A DNA stretch of 64,000 nt from JANOZM01 sp031429355 (GCA_031429355.1 JANOZM010000004.1:668016-732015); one strand, 5' to 3'. Shown: positions 50,519 through 59,910, counted from the stretch's first letter. Numbers and translations are program-made. The notes: generated from the letters alone by a model not told the origin.

Positions 50519-51310
50519 ATGTCGGATATTCTCGAAAAAATTATGGTCGTAAAGCGCACCGAAGTAGCGCTGGCAAAATCCTTAGTTTCAAAAGCGCAAC
50601 TCCAAGAACAAATTACGCAAGCCGATGCGCCGAGAGGGTTTGCTAATGCTTTGCTCAACGCACGCTTAGCTAAAAAAGTAGGCGTTATTGCCGAGGTAAA
50701 AAAAGCCAGCCCATCTAAAGGTTTGTTACGCGAAAATTTTGACCCAGCAGAAATTGCTCGCTCCTATGAGGCCGGTGGCGCTAGTTGTTTGTCGGTGTTA
50801 ACCGATGAGCAGTTTTTTCAAGGATCGCCCGAATATTTAAAGCAGGCCCGCGCAGCTTGCAGTTTGCCAGTCATTCGTAAAGATTTTTTATACGACACTT
50901 ATCAACTTGATCAAGCCCGTGCATGGGGTGCCGATTGTGTCTTGCTAATTGCTGCATGTTTATCGGATGAACAACTAAGCGAGTTAGAAGCTTATGCGTT
51001 TTCTTTGGGTTTAGACGTGTTAGTAGAGGTTCACGACGAAGCCGAATTACACCGTGCGTTAAAGATGAAAACGCCCTTGCTGGGCATTAACAATCGCAAC
51101 TTGCGGACTTTCGAAGTTAGTTTAAACACGACAATAGAATTACTTAAACAAATTCCACCCGAGCGATTAGTTATAACCGAGAGTGGAATTTTGTCGGCAA
51201 GCGATGTGCAATTAATGCGCAGCAATGACGTCAGCACGTTTTTGGTCGGCGAAGCCTTTATGCGTGCGCCAGATCCGGGGCACGCCTTGCGGCAAATGTT
51301 TGGTAACTAA
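50519..51310 (+). CDS. trpC: Indole-3-glycerol phosphate synthase
   Basis: 263 residues, monofunctional. TIM-barrel residues: VGVIAEVKKASPSKGLLRENFDP (catalytic Glu/Lys), GASCLSVLTDEQFFQGS, VIRKDFLYDTYQ (Lys), ADCVLLIAACL, LVEVHDEAEL, LLGINNRNLRTFEV and ITESGILSASDV, GEAFMRAPDPG. Converts CdRP to indole-glycerol phosphate. Starts 4 bp after trpD (preferred ATG at 50519). Last gene of the cluster here; trpF, trpB and trpA are elsewhere. Confidence 0.95.
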   Translation: MSDILEKIMVVKRTEVALAKSLVSKAQLQEQITQADAPRGFANALLNARLAKKVGVIAEVKKASPSKGLLRENFDPAEIARSYEAGGASCLSVLTDEQFFQGSPEYLKQARAACSLPVIRKDFLYDTYQLDQARAWGADCVLLIAACLSDEQLSELEAYAFSLGLDVLVEVHDEAELHRALKMKTPLLGINNRNLRTFEVSLNTTIELLKQIPPERLVITESGILSASDVQLMRSNDVSTFLVGEAFMRAPDPGHALRQMFGN

Positions 51311-51323
51311 CGAATACCTAGGG

Positions 51324-53051
51324 CTACGTCAATTTCGTTAACTGAACCGAGCTAACCAGTGGTTTGCCTAATTTGATCGAAAAGTTCATCAACTCATCAC
51401 GGCGAAACACCGTTAGCTGTACTCGGGCGCCCGCACGTTGACGGCCCAACCAGTTCTTCACGGTAACGTCAGTAGCTTTTAGGCCGTCAATTGCAACCAC
51501 AATATCTTGGGCGCTAACCCCAGCCACTTGCCCAGGACGTCCGCTATATGCGCTGGCCACTACGAGTTCGGAGCCACGTTGCACGAGTTTCAAGCCAAGG
51601 TCAGGCGCCGCCTCAAGTTTTTCGGTCCATTGGATACCGCTTGTTTCCAGCAAAGCTTTTACTGGTAATTCGCCAGGTTTATACGCCCACCGTACAATTT
51701 CATTATTCAGTTTGCAGCCTGTTGCGCGTAGCACAACCGTTGCAAATTCGTCTTCGCCAAGTCCAATGCCGCCCTTGCCATAATCATTCCACAATTGACG
51801 CATTACGTCATCTAATGAATAACGTTGGTTAGTTTGTTGCCGAATCGTTAGATCTAGGCACAGTGCAACCAAAGAGCCTTTCGTGTAATAGCTAATTAAA
51901 GCATTTGGGCTGTTCTCATCTTGGCGATAATATTTAATCCAGCTGTCATAGCTACTATCGGCAACACTTTGAATTAAACGCCCTGGCTCGGAATGAACGC
52001 GATCAATTGTTTTGGCTAATAGGTCCAAATATTCTTGTTGCGTGATGCTCCCGGCCCTAAGCAATAACAAGTCATCGTAATACGAGGTAAAGCCTTCAAA
52101 AATCCACAGCAATGAAGTGAAGTTTTCTTCGTCTAAGCGATACGGGGTAAAAACTTTAGGTTTTATACGTTTCACATTCCAGCTATGAAAGTACTCATGG
52201 CTGCACAAACCTAAAAACTGCCGATAACCGGTACTAGTTTTGTTTAGGGCTTCGTTGGGCAAATCATTGCGCGCGCAATGTAACGCCGTTGATGAGCGAT
52301 GTTCCAGTCCGCCATAACCCTCGGCACTCACATGCGTCATAAATAAATACTCTTTAAATGGAGCTTGATGGCTCTTAGGTTCAAAGAACTTTATTTGCTC
52401 CGCACAAATGGTAGTCAAATCTTCGGCAATGCGTTTTAAATCCACATCGGTCGTGCCTGTAAAAATTGCACGATGTGGTACGCCTAAAACATCAAAGGAG
52501 ATCTCTTGGAAGCAACCCATTTCAACCGGATGATCAATTAGGTCGTCGTAGTCGGTAGCGATGTAAGTGCCAAATCCATTGGCTCGTACTTTTTGCTTTT
52601 GCAAAGTCGTGGCTAATTTCCACTTCGAAAAATTCGGGCTTCCAAGCGATTGTTCCGTCGGCGCGTTTATTGTTAACTGGCAAGGTTGGTCAGTGCGTCC
52701 ATCAACGCTAATGCATAAGCTAGTGTTGTTAAAAAAACCATGGGTTTGATCTAAATGCGCGGCACGAACTGAAAAATCCCACGCATACACAACATATCGA
52801 ATTTCAATTGAGTCGCTTAGCGCGGTAAGTTCCCACCGATTTTTACTGGTCTTCGATACTGCAACATTGCGTTGCCCAGCGCGCGCGTCTATTTGCATGA
52901 TGTTCCGCGAGAACTCACGAATCATGTAGCTACCAGGAATCCAAGTGGGTAAGCTTAAGCCAACACGTTCACCGGGTTGAGTAGTAAATTGCAAGCGAAC
53001 CGAAAAGCAATGGGCGGCCGCGTTTTGAATTTGTATCGAATAATGAATCAT
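51324..53051 (-). CDS. M61 family metallopeptidase with C-terminal PDZ domain
   Basis: 575 residues. N-terminal beta region (LPTWIPGSYMIREFSRNI, the family marker), then the zinc site H285-E286...H289 in CSHEYFHSWNVKRIKP and the downstream Glu in LLWIFEGFTSYYDDLLLLRAG. YGGLEHRSST is typical as well. The PDZ domain is at about 480-545 (GSELVVASAYSGRPGQVAGVSAQDIVVAIDGLKA). No signal peptide, so cytoplasmic. Family members are glycyl aminopeptidase-like. Convergent with trpC with only 13 bp between. Confidence 0.88.
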   Translation of the reverse strand: MIHYSIQIQNAAAHCFSVRLQFTTQPGERVGLSLPTWIPGSYMIREFSRNIMQIDARAGQRNVAVSKTSKNRWELTALSDSIEIRYVVYAWDFSVRAAHLDQTHGFFNNTSLCISVDGRTDQPCQLTINAPTEQSLGSPNFSKWKLATTLQKQKVRANGFGTYIATDYDDLIDHPVEMGCFQEISFDVLGVPHRAIFTGTTDVDLKRIAEDLTTICAEQIKFFEPKSHQAPFKEYLFMTHVSAEGYGGLEHRSSTALHCARNDLPNEALNKTSTGYRQFLGLCSHEYFHSWNVKRIKPKVFTPYRLDEENFTSLLWIFEGFTSYYDDLLLLRAGSITQQEYLDLLAKTIDRVHSEPGRLIQSVADSSYDSWIKYYRQDENSPNALISYYTKGSLVALCLDLTIRQQTNQRYSLDDVMRQLWNDYGKGGIGLGEDEFATVVLRATGCKLNNEIVRWAYKPGELPVKALLETSGIQWTEKLEAAPDLGLKLVQRGSELVVASAYSGRPGQVAGVSAQDIVVAIDGLKATDVTVKNWLGRQRAGARVQLTVFRRDELMNFSIKLGKPLVSSVQLTKLT

Positions 53052-53061
53052 CGCAGAGTTC

Positions 53062-53733
53062 TTAAAGTTGTTTGTTCAAACGCTTTAAATCTTGAACCGT
53101 ATCAATGTCTTGCAAAATGCCCGCATCATCAACGTCTACAAATTGGGGTGATTTTTTTTCAATAATACTGCGCGCACCACGGTCGCCATTTAAGCGGCCT
53201 AATGCTTCAAAGTGATTGCTGCCAAAAGCAACCGGATTACCCCAGTCTCCGTTAAAACGAGGCACCGCAATTTCGTGGGGTTCGCGGATGTGAGATACCA
53301 AGGCGCTAATAGTCATACTCGACACAAAGGGCATGTCCGCTAAGCCAATAACAACCCCGCGCGGATCATAAAACGCTTGCGCTTGGCTAATTCCCCAAGC
53401 GATCGAATGACCCATTCCCGATGCAGCATCTTCGCAAATAACACTGCGAGCACCGAAAGTTTGAATAATATTTTCAATAGCTTCAAGTTGATTGCTGCGC
53501 CTCACAACAACGATGACATCATCGAGCACGGCCGACATTGAGGAAATCGACAGTCCGAGCGTGGGCATACCGTCGATATCGGCCAAGAGTTTGCTTCGCT
53601 CGCCAGTAGGATCAAACCGTTCGCCGCGTCCTGCCGCCATTATCAAACCAACAACCGGTTTTTTTTGCGAAGTGTCGTTGTGCGCCATAGCGCGGTCCAA
53701 CATCGAGGGCTTTTTACCGAAACCGAAAATCAT
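53062..53733 (-). CDS. MobA/MocA-like nucleotidyltransferase
   Basis: 223 residues. PVVGLIMAAGRGERFDPTGERSKLLADIDGMPTLGLSI is the glycosyltransferase-A-like NTP-binding start (LAAGxGxRxG...K), followed by VICEDAASGMGHSIAWGI and GLADMPFVSSMTISAL (metal-binding Asp), then GNPVAFG and GDRGARSII. This is the molybdopterin cytidylyl/guanylyl-transferase (MocA/MobA) pattern (MPFV, GNPV, GDxGAR). Probably adds CMP to molybdenum cofactor; no molybdoenzyme is adjacent. RBS AAAGG upstream of ATG 53733. Confidence 0.83.
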   Translation of the reverse strand: MIFGFGKKPSMLDRAMAHNDTSQKKPVVGLIMAAGRGERFDPTGERSKLLADIDGMPTLGLSISSMSAVLDDVIVVVRRSNQLEAIENIIQTFGARSVICEDAASGMGHSIAWGISQAQAFYDPRGVVIGLADMPFVSSMTISALVSHIREPHEIAVPRFNGDWGNPVAFGSNHFEALGRLNGDRGARSIIEKKSPQFVDVDDAGILQDIDTVQDLKRLNKQL

Positions 53734-53737
53734 TTAA

Positions 53738-54733
53738 TTAACCTTTAAAATCCACAACAACCCGTCCGCGTATTTGCCCTGCCATTAGCTGAGCCGCTTT
53801 TTCAATTACTTGGGCTGGCTTAATTTGTTCAACCATCAACGTTAATTTAGACAAATCGAATTCGCTCGCAAAACTATCCCATGCACGTTGCCGCTTCGCT
53901 ATTGGTGCCATTACGCTATCGATGCCTATTAAAGAGATTCCGCGCAAAATAAATGGCGCAACACTTGAGGGTAAATCCATGCCTTGCGCTAGACCGCAAG
54001 CGGTTACGACCCCACCATAGCTAGTTTGTGCGCACGCATTGGCTAAAGTGTGGCTACCCACGCAATCAACAACACCTGCCCAGCGTTCTTTTTGCAGCGC
54101 TTTACCCGGATTGGATAATTCTTCGCGGCCAATAACAGTTTGGGCTCCCAAACTCTGCAAATAAGGTGCTTCGCTACTTCGGCCTGTGCTGGCGACCACT
54201 TTGTAGCCCCAGCCTGAAAGTATGGCAATCGCAACAGAGCCGACGCCGCCCGCCGCTCCGGTTACAAGAATTTCGCCACTTTCTGGTTTAACGCCCCGAT
54301 CTCTTAGCGCAAGAGCACATAGCATTGCCGTGTAGCCTGCAGTTCCTATTGCCATCGCCATCATGCTTGAGATTGAATCAGGCAAGCGAACTAAGCATTC
54401 AGATCGCAAACGCGCCTGTTGCGCCAAGCAACCCCAGCTTGTTTCACCGATTCCCCAACCATTCATAACAAATCGGTCCCCTTTTTTCCAATTGGGAGAT
54501 GTCGATTCTTCAATAGTTCCTGCGCCGTCAATACCAGCAATCATTGGCCATTTGCGAACAACAGGCGATTTGTTACAAATTGCTAATGCGTCTTTGTAAT
54601 TCAAACAACTGTATTCAACATTTACTAAAGTGTCACAATTTGTGGTTTCGGCTGTAAGAGTGTCCTTACTAACTTCGGCTAATTCGGCGGAAAACACTGA
54701 TTCTGCGGTCTTGGAAAGAACAATTGCTTGCAT
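53738..54733 (-). CDS. acuI: Acrylyl-CoA reductase / YhdH-type quinone oxidoreductase
   Basis: 331 residues, medium-chain dehydrogenase family without the catalytic zinc Cys. Motifs: VNVEYSCLNYKDALAI, WPMIAGIDGAGTIEES, NGWGIGETSWGCLAQQARL, MMAMAIGTAGYTAMLCALAL, EILVTGAAGGVGSVAIAIL (NADPH fold), YGGVVTACGLAQG and LRGISLIGIDSVM. The VNVxYSxLNYKDxLA and GWGxGExxWGG features identify the AcuI/YhdH branch, reducing acryloyl-CoA with NADPH. Four bp from the nucleotidyltransferase start and same strand. Confidence 0.87.
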   Translation of the reverse strand: MQAIVLSKTAESVFSAELAEVSKDTLTAETTNCDTLVNVEYSCLNYKDALAICNKSPVVRKWPMIAGIDGAGTIEESTSPNWKKGDRFVMNGWGIGETSWGCLAQQARLRSECLVRLPDSISSMMAMAIGTAGYTAMLCALALRDRGVKPESGEILVTGAAGGVGSVAIAILSGWGYKVVASTGRSSEAPYLQSLGAQTVIGREELSNPGKALQKERWAGVVDCVGSHTLANACAQTSYGGVVTACGLAQGMDLPSSVAPFILRGISLIGIDSVMAPIAKRQRAWDSFASEFDLSKLTLMVEQIKPAQVIEKAAQLMAGQIRGRVVVDFKG

Positions 54734-54894
54734 AGTTTTATTTGCCTGTTTAAAGGTTCGGAATTAATCTAACGAGTTCGGGCCGCTGCTAATTCGACCA
54801 GAAACCGCAATTGGAGGATTTTGTCACTGCCGTTTGTCGGCGATAGCGTACCATTTTGCGTTAATACAACTAACTTAACTCGGAGCACAGCCAA

Positions 54895-55962
54895 ATGTTG
54901 CATTCCAAATCGAAACTCATCCTCGCGGCCAAGGCCTCAAGCGCCATTCTATTGGTAACAGCCCTTGCTGCGTGCGGCGGTGGTGGTGGTGGTGGTGAAA
55001 CTCCAGCAGGCACACCGCCCGCAGGCAACACACCAAATCCGGCGCCCGCCCCACTAACCCTTGGTGGTCTAAATTGCGTTTCCGCAACGGGCGGTGGCTC
55101 GGGTTATGTTTTAGGCGTTTGCTCAGTAGTAACGGGCGGAGTTGAAGCAGTTTCATCGCAGTTCCAGAATTTCCCTGTGACTGTTACGACTGACGCCGTT
55201 GCCAAGCGATTTACTTTAAATGTTCAAAGCCCACTTTTGCCAGGTGGAAGAACGATGGACGAGGCCAACGAAAATTGCGGCGATAATCAGGTAGGTACGA
55301 AAAGCGGCTTCTTAAGCGAAATTTATGAAGACGCTACAAAGCCCGCGACTTCGCCGCGTTACAGCGTACTTTCTTTTGCTCAATCAGTCGGTGAAAACAC
55401 TAATTTTTGCAGAACGCCAACCAATCAAAAGAAACCGTCGGCTTTTAACCAAGTGGTTGGTAGCACTAGCTTGACTAGCGAGTTAATCTCGTCTGACTTT
55501 GGAACTTGGGAGCGCTATTTGGGCGAGTCGGCCTTGTACTATGGTGGCTGGTACGCGCTGCGTACAACCACTAACGGCTTACCAGCAGCTGGAAAAGTTT
55601 ACGGCAAAGGCATGGCGGTTGGCTATCGATTTACCCCCGCAAAAGGCTATGGTGTTTCTGCCGATGTGGTCACTGGAGCTACTTGGAACGGTACAACTTT
55701 AGCGCTGCAAATCAATAGCTTATCTTACTCACGTCGTGGTGAAACCAATCCAGTTGTTGCACCAGCAATTGGTGCGATCTCTTTGTCCGGCACCTACTCG
55801 GCTGATACCAAAAAAGTTTCTGGTCTTGTTTCCGGAACTGGTATCAGTGGTATTTTCGAAGGCGAGTTTGCTGGTGCTAGCGGTCAAGAATTTGTTGGCA
55901 AGTTTCAGCTAGTTCAGCCAGCTTCAGGCGATCGTTTAACGGGTTCATTTGCTGTCAAATAA
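54895..55962 (+). CDS. Lipoprotein of unknown function
   Basis: 355 residues. Signal peptide with lipobox LAAC (Cys near 27), followed by a run of seven Gly, then a Pro/Ala linker. The mature part is rich in beta and Gly/Ser: LGGLNCVSATGGGSGYVLGVC, FCRTPTNQK, KVYGKGMAVGYRFTPAKGYG, and a C-terminal FEGEFAGASGQEFVGKFQLVQPA, which looks like a barrel-like ending. No family I recognise. ATG at 54895 follows CGGAG. The apparent terminator lies inside the next gene. Confidence 0.75.
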   Translation: MLHSKSKLILAAKASSAILLVTALAACGGGGGGGETPAGTPPAGNTPNPAPAPLTLGGLNCVSATGGGSGYVLGVCSVVTGGVEAVSSQFQNFPVTVTTDAVAKRFTLNVQSPLLPGGRTMDEANENCGDNQVGTKSGFLSEIYEDATKPATSPRYSVLSFAQSVGENTNFCRTPTNQKKPSAFNQVVGSTSLTSELISSDFGTWERYLGESALYYGGWYALRTTTNGLPAAGKVYGKGMAVGYRFTPAKGYGVSADVVTGATWNGTTLALQINSLSYSRRGETNPVVAPAIGAISLSGTYSADTKKVSGLVSGTGISGIFEGEFAGASGQEFVGKFQLVQPASGDRLTGSFAVK

Positions 55963-55993
55963 TCCTGAAGGGCGCGATCTTATTTCGGGGCTC

Positions 55994-57289
55994 ATGCACC
56001 GAGAGGGATTGCGCCTTTTAGTACTCGATTACCTTCAAAAGGTTGAATCAATAAAGCCGCCACACCATGGTGTGGCGGCTTTATTATTGGTTGATATAGA
56101 TCGATTTTCGGAACTAAATCGGGCTTTAGGTTTGCTTGTTGCCGATCAGGTCCTAGCAGGTTGTGCACGTTGGCTAGAAACGCAAATTCGAAACGTTGAT
56201 GTGTTGGCACGCTTTGATGGCGCGCGGTTTGCGATCTGGATGCCGGATGCTTCGCAACGCTTTGAAGTCGTTCAGTTGGCGCAGCGTCTTACGGCACTAA
56301 AGCGAGTCGCAGTCGAGCGGTTTGACGCAAAACAACCAAACCAACAAGTCGAAATCTCTTTAAGCGTTTCTTGCGCACTTTATCCTGAGCATGGTGTGAA
56401 CTTCGACCAACTGGCGCAAGCGGCGCTGGGTGGTTTGCAAATGACTAAATTGTCAGGCGGTGGGCGGGTGCAATTAGCGAATTTAGATATTCAATCGCAA
56501 GTTGAAAATCCCAACGCGTGGTCGTTGCAAAACGACCTTAGTGCTGCAATTGACAGCAACGGTCTCGATTTGTATTACCAGCCTGTTTATCGACTTCGCG
56601 ATGGGCAAATTGTTGGAGCCGAGGCCCTATTGGGGCCGCGCGTACAGTTGTTGGCGAGCCAAAACACCGAGTCAATGATGATGGTGGCTGAAAAGTTGCC
56701 AGTAATCGAAGAGTTAACGCGGTGGGGGCTTTTCGAGGCTTGTCAAACAGCCGCTTTAATTAGCGCGGCTCATCACGGCGACGAGGTGCTATCTATTGCA
56801 GTCAATTTACCGCCAAGTGTGATGCAGTTGCCTGCGTTGGCGTTATGGGTTCAAGATGCATTAACTAAAGCCAAGATTCCCGCGAATTTGATTACGTTAG
56901 AAATGACGGAGCGCGGCTTAGTTGAAGGCGAATCGTTGCTGGTACACACAATGCAGGCCCTCGACGCAATGGGATGCGGGTTGGCTATGGATGATTTTGG
57001 CATCGGTTACACCGCACTTGCGCAATGGGTGCGGCTACCGATTAAAAAGGTTAAGTTCGACCGCAGTTTAATGCCAGCGTCGAAAGAAGATAGCAAGGCC
57101 ATTATTTTGCTTAAACATTTAATAGCCTTAGCTAGCGAGCTGAATATTGTTACAGTTGCCGAGGGTGTAGAGCACGAATGGCAGTGGGAACTTTTAAAAA
57201 CTCTAGGCTGCGATCAAGCCCAAGGTTATTGGCTTTCTAGGCCGATTTCGGCAAGCCAACTGAAATCGTTAGTAACGCAAAAAAACTAA
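55994..57289 (+). CDS. GGDEF-EAL protein with degenerate GGDEF motif
   Basis: 431 residues from the ATG at 55994 (in-frame TTG at 55949 would add 15). GGDEF domain, about 25-165: LLLVDIDRFSELNRALGLLVADQVL, but the active motif reads RFDGARF instead of RYGGDEF, so cyclase activity is unlikely. EAL domain, about 190-425: LYYQPVYRLRDGQIVGAEALLG (E-A-L present, but Gly replaces the usual Arg after it), VNLPPSVM, ITLEMTERG, AMDDFGIGYTALAQWVRLPIKKVKFDRSL, VAEGVE and QGYWLSRP; the metal residues are largely intact. Likely a c-di-GMP phosphodiesterase or binding protein. A 36-bp palindrome (56050-56085) falls in codons 19-31. Confidence 0.85.
   Translation: MHREGLRLLVLDYLQKVESIKPPHHGVAALLLVDIDRFSELNRALGLLVADQVLAGCARWLETQIRNVDVLARFDGARFAIWMPDASQRFEVVQLAQRLTALKRVAVERFDAKQPNQQVEISLSVSCALYPEHGVNFDQLAQAALGGLQMTKLSGGGRVQLANLDIQSQVENPNAWSLQNDLSAAIDSNGLDLYYQPVYRLRDGQIVGAEALLGPRVQLLASQNTESMMMVAEKLPVIEELTRWGLFEACQTAALISAAHHGDEVLSIAVNLPPSVMQLPALALWVQDALTKAKIPANLITLEMTERGLVEGESLLVHTMQALDAMGCGLAMDDFGIGYTALAQWVRLPIKKVKFDRSLMPASKEDSKAIILLKHLIALASELNIVTVAEGVEHEWQWELLKTLGCDQAQGYWLSRPISASQLKSLVTQKN
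56050..56085. terminator. 36-bp perfect palindrome inside the GGDEF-EAL gene
   Basis: AATAAAGCCGCCACACCA is followed directly by its exact reverse complement. GC-rich core, A-run before, TTTATT after: a textbook bidirectional terminator, 88 bp after the stop codon of the lipoprotein gene. It encodes residues 19-31 (SIKPPHHGVAALL) of the GGDEF-EAL protein. Confidence 0.75.
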
Positions 57290-57296
57290 AGTCAAC

Positions 57297-58592
57297 TCAA
57301 CGTCCACGATTGTCTATGACCCGTTTTGCCTTGCCCATCGAACGCTCTATCGCCCCCTGTAATTCAATGTGAATGCTAGCGGTAACACCAACAAAAGCTT
57401 TTATTTCGTAGGCAAGAGCCGCAGCAGTTTCTCTTGTTTGCTGCTCACTAAGCTGCAAACCTTGTTTGGATTCAACCCTAACTTTTAAATTATCCATTGG
57501 CCCTTCTCGCGTTAACTCGCAAACGTAATGCGGAGCCAAGTTTGGTTGCTTTAGAATTAGCTCTTCAATCTGAGACGGAAACACATTTACACCACGAATG
57601 ATCATCATGTCATCGCTACGCCCTGTAATTTTTTGCATCCGCCGCATAGTGCGAGCCGTACCGGGCAATAGCCGCGTCAAATCACGAGTACGATAACGAA
57701 TAATCGGCAATGCATGCTTGCTTAGTGAAGTAAAGACCAATTCACCAAATTCGCCGTCTGGCAATACTTCGCCAGTTTCAGGGTGGATTATTTCAGGGTA
57801 AAAATGGTCTTCCCAAATTGTTGGCCCGTCTTTGGTTTCAACGCATTCGCTAGCAACCCCAGGCCCCATTACTTCCGACAGGCCATAAATATCAACGGCG
57901 TCAATACCCATTCGGGTTTCTATACTCGCGCGCATTTCGTTGGTCCAAGGTTCTGCGCCAAAAATACCAATTCGTAAACTGCTGCTTTTAGGGTCGATAC
58001 CTTGGCGTTCAAATTCATCGGCAATTGCTAACATGTAGCTTGGCGTAACCATAATAATATTGGGCGTAAAGTCGGTTATTAACTGCACTTGCTTTTCGGT
58101 TTGTCCGCCGCCAAAAGGCACAACGGTTAGTCCTAATTTTTCGGCGCCGTAATGCGCGCCTAGTCCGCCGGTAAACAAACCGTAGCCATAGCTAACATGG
58201 ACCATATCGCCCTGTTGTGCGCCAGCAGCGCGAATAGAGCGGGCAACTAAATTCGACCAAGTGTCGATGTCTTGCGCGGTGTAGCCAACGACAGTTGGTT
58301 TGCCGGTCGTACCACTACTTGCATGGATGCGCACGACCTGATCTTTAGGTACTGCAAACAAACCAAAAGGATAGTTCGCTCGTAAATCGGCTTTAGTTGT
58401 TGTAGGAAACTTGGCCAAATCGGATAAGTTTTTTAAATCAGCTGGATGCACACCCGCAGCTTCAAAAACCTTTTTGTAATGAGGCACGTTATCGTAAGCG
58501 TGCTGCAAACTCCAGCGTAAGCGTTGCAGCTGAAGTGCGCGTAATTCATCAACTGAACTTTTTTCAATTGGCTCTAGTGCAAACGGATTCAT
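57297..58592 (-). CDS. paaK: Phenylacetate-CoA ligase
   Basis: 431 residues. Adenylation motifs: VRIHASSGTTGKPTVVGYT (phosphate loop), HVSYGYGLFTGGLGAHYG, FGAEPWTNEMR, DIYGLSEVMGPGVASEC, GELVFTSLSKHALPIIRYRTRDLT and RSDDMMIIRGVNVFPSQIEE. The YGYGLFTGGLGxHYG segment is PaaK-specific. Makes phenylacetyl-CoA from phenylacetate, CoA and ATP. Two bp after paaI on the same strand. Confidence 0.94.
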   Translation of the reverse strand: MNPFALEPIEKSSVDELRALQLQRLRWSLQHAYDNVPHYKKVFEAAGVHPADLKNLSDLAKFPTTTKADLRANYPFGLFAVPKDQVVRIHASSGTTGKPTVVGYTAQDIDTWSNLVARSIRAAGAQQGDMVHVSYGYGLFTGGLGAHYGAEKLGLTVVPFGGGQTEKQVQLITDFTPNIIMVTPSYMLAIADEFERQGIDPKSSSLRIGIFGAEPWTNEMRASIETRMGIDAVDIYGLSEVMGPGVASECVETKDGPTIWEDHFYPEIIHPETGEVLPDGEFGELVFTSLSKHALPIIRYRTRDLTRLLPGTARTMRRMQKITGRSDDMMIIRGVNVFPSQIEELILKQPNLAPHYVCELTREGPMDNLKVRVESKQGLQLSEQQTRETAAALAYEIKAFVGVTASIHIELQGAIERSMGKAKRVIDNRGR

Positions 58593-58594
58593 CT

Positions 58595-59116
58595 TTAAAA
58601 ACTTCCCTTAATTGTGGCCGAACGCCCTCTAAAAAGAGCAATCGTTTCGGCGTTTTGATTGGTCACAACAATGTCGTACAGACCCGAGCGTTTGCCCTGC
58701 TTCATCATGGTTGCTGTGGCCTGTAACGAATCGCCCAAAACACTCGCAGCTAAAAATTCAATGCCTGCAGACGATGCGACCGCTTTATGCCCATAGCTAT
58801 TACAGGCATAAGCAAATGCTGAATCTGCTAGCAAAAACACAAAGCCACCATGACACATATTGTGTCCGTTAACCATATGTGCTTGCACTTGCATCGTCAT
58901 AGTTGCCCGTCCCGGCTCGACCGACTTTAGTGCGATACCTTGGGCTTGGCAGGCCAAATCCTGCTTGTACATCGACTGGCTCGATTGATTAGCAATCCGT
59001 TGTAATTCCTCGGCGCTGTGGCTTGCCGCTAGCGCGGGAGTTGCTAAACCACTTTGCGAATTACTATCTAATTGTGCACCCGGCTGAATCGTCAACTGTT
59101 TCTCCGGTTGCTCCAT
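58595..59116 (-). CDS. paaI: Hydroxyphenylacetyl-CoA thioesterase
   Basis: 173 residues with a hot-dog domain: ALKSVEPGRATMTMQVQAHMVNGHNMCHGGFVFLLADSAFAYACNSYGHKAVASSAGIEFL and GLYDIVVTNQNAETIALFRGRSATI. The NGHxxCHGGxxFxLADSAFAYACN motif is the PaaI signature with the catalytic Asp. Removes dead-end CoA esters of the phenylacetate pathway. An N-terminal ~45-residue extension is low in motifs. Starts by a TAATG overlap with paaG. Confidence 0.9.
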   Translation of the reverse strand: MEQPEKQLTIQPGAQLDSNSQSGLATPALAASHSAEELQRIANQSSQSMYKQDLACQAQGIALKSVEPGRATMTMQVQAHMVNGHNMCHGGFVFLLADSAFAYACNSYGHKAVASSAGIEFLAASVLGDSLQATATMMKQGKRSGLYDIVVTNQNAETIALFRGRSATIKGSF

Positions 59117-59910
59117 TAAGCCCCCGTAAACTTAGCAGGGCGTTTTTGTAAGAATGCCGAAACACCTTCGAAATAATCGCTGCTGCGGCCCAGCTCGGAT
59201 TGCAATTGCCCCTCAAGCTTTAATTGCTGCGACAGCGTTTGGGTTGCAGCGATGCGAATCGTTTTTTTGATATCAGCTAGTGCCCGGGGCGGTAACGAAG
59301 CTAAGCGCAAAGCTATTGCAGCAACGGTTGCGTCTAAATCTTCAGCCGCAACGGCTTTCCAAACCAAACCGTAATCGGCGGCCTGCTGCCCAGTAATTTT
59401 TTCGCCCAACATTGCTAGGCCCATGGCACGTTGTTGCCCCGCTAAAGCGGGTAGCAGCCAGGTGCCGCCGGAATCAGGAATTAACCCGATGTTAACAAAT
59501 GCTTGCAAAAAAACACTCGCGTTGGAGGCTACTGTTAAATCGCAAGCTAAGGCCAAGTTAGCGCCAGCGCCGGCCGCAACGCCATGTACTTTAGCAATTA
59601 CTGGCTTAGGCATTTTCGCTATAAATTCAATAAGTACATTAAAGTAATCGCCTACCAATTCACCCAGATCGGTCGCCGCGTGGTCGCCAACACCGTTTGG
59701 ATCCAAGTTTAAATCAGCCAAGTCTTGCCCCGCACAAAACCCACGGCCGTTACCTTGCAGAACGACGCATCGAACAACGGGGTTGTTGGCAGCAAGCTTT
59801 AGTGCAGCCAGTAGTTCTAGATGCATTTGAACCGTAAAACTGTTTATTTTTTCAGGGCGGTTTAAACTGATCGTTAAAACGGCGTCGGTTAAATGTTGCT
59901 CTATTAACAT
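59116..59910 (-). CDS. paaG: PaaG-like epoxyphenylacetyl-CoA isomerase
   Basis: 264 residues, crotonase fold. LTISLNRPEKINSFTVQMHLEL, GRGFCAGQDLADLNLDP, MPKPVIAKVHGVAAGAGANLALACDLTVAS, FVNIGLIPDSGGTWLLPALAG, and RPAKFTGA end. The GFCAGQDL and LxPDxGGTWxLP motifs, with Asp in IPDSGG, are PaaG features. Isomerises the ring epoxide to the oxepin. First gene of paaG-paaI-paaK; divergent from paaF. Confidence 0.87.
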   Translation of the reverse strand: MLIEQHLTDAVLTISLNRPEKINSFTVQMHLELLAALKLAANNPVVRCVVLQGNGRGFCAGQDLADLNLDPNGVGDHAATDLGELVGDYFNVLIEFIAKMPKPVIAKVHGVAAGAGANLALACDLTVASNASVFLQAFVNIGLIPDSGGTWLLPALAGQQRAMGLAMLGEKITGQQAADYGLVWKAVAAEDLDATVAAIALRLASLPPRALADIKKTIRIAATQTLSQQLKLEGQLQSELGRSSDYFEGVSAFLQKRPAKFTGA

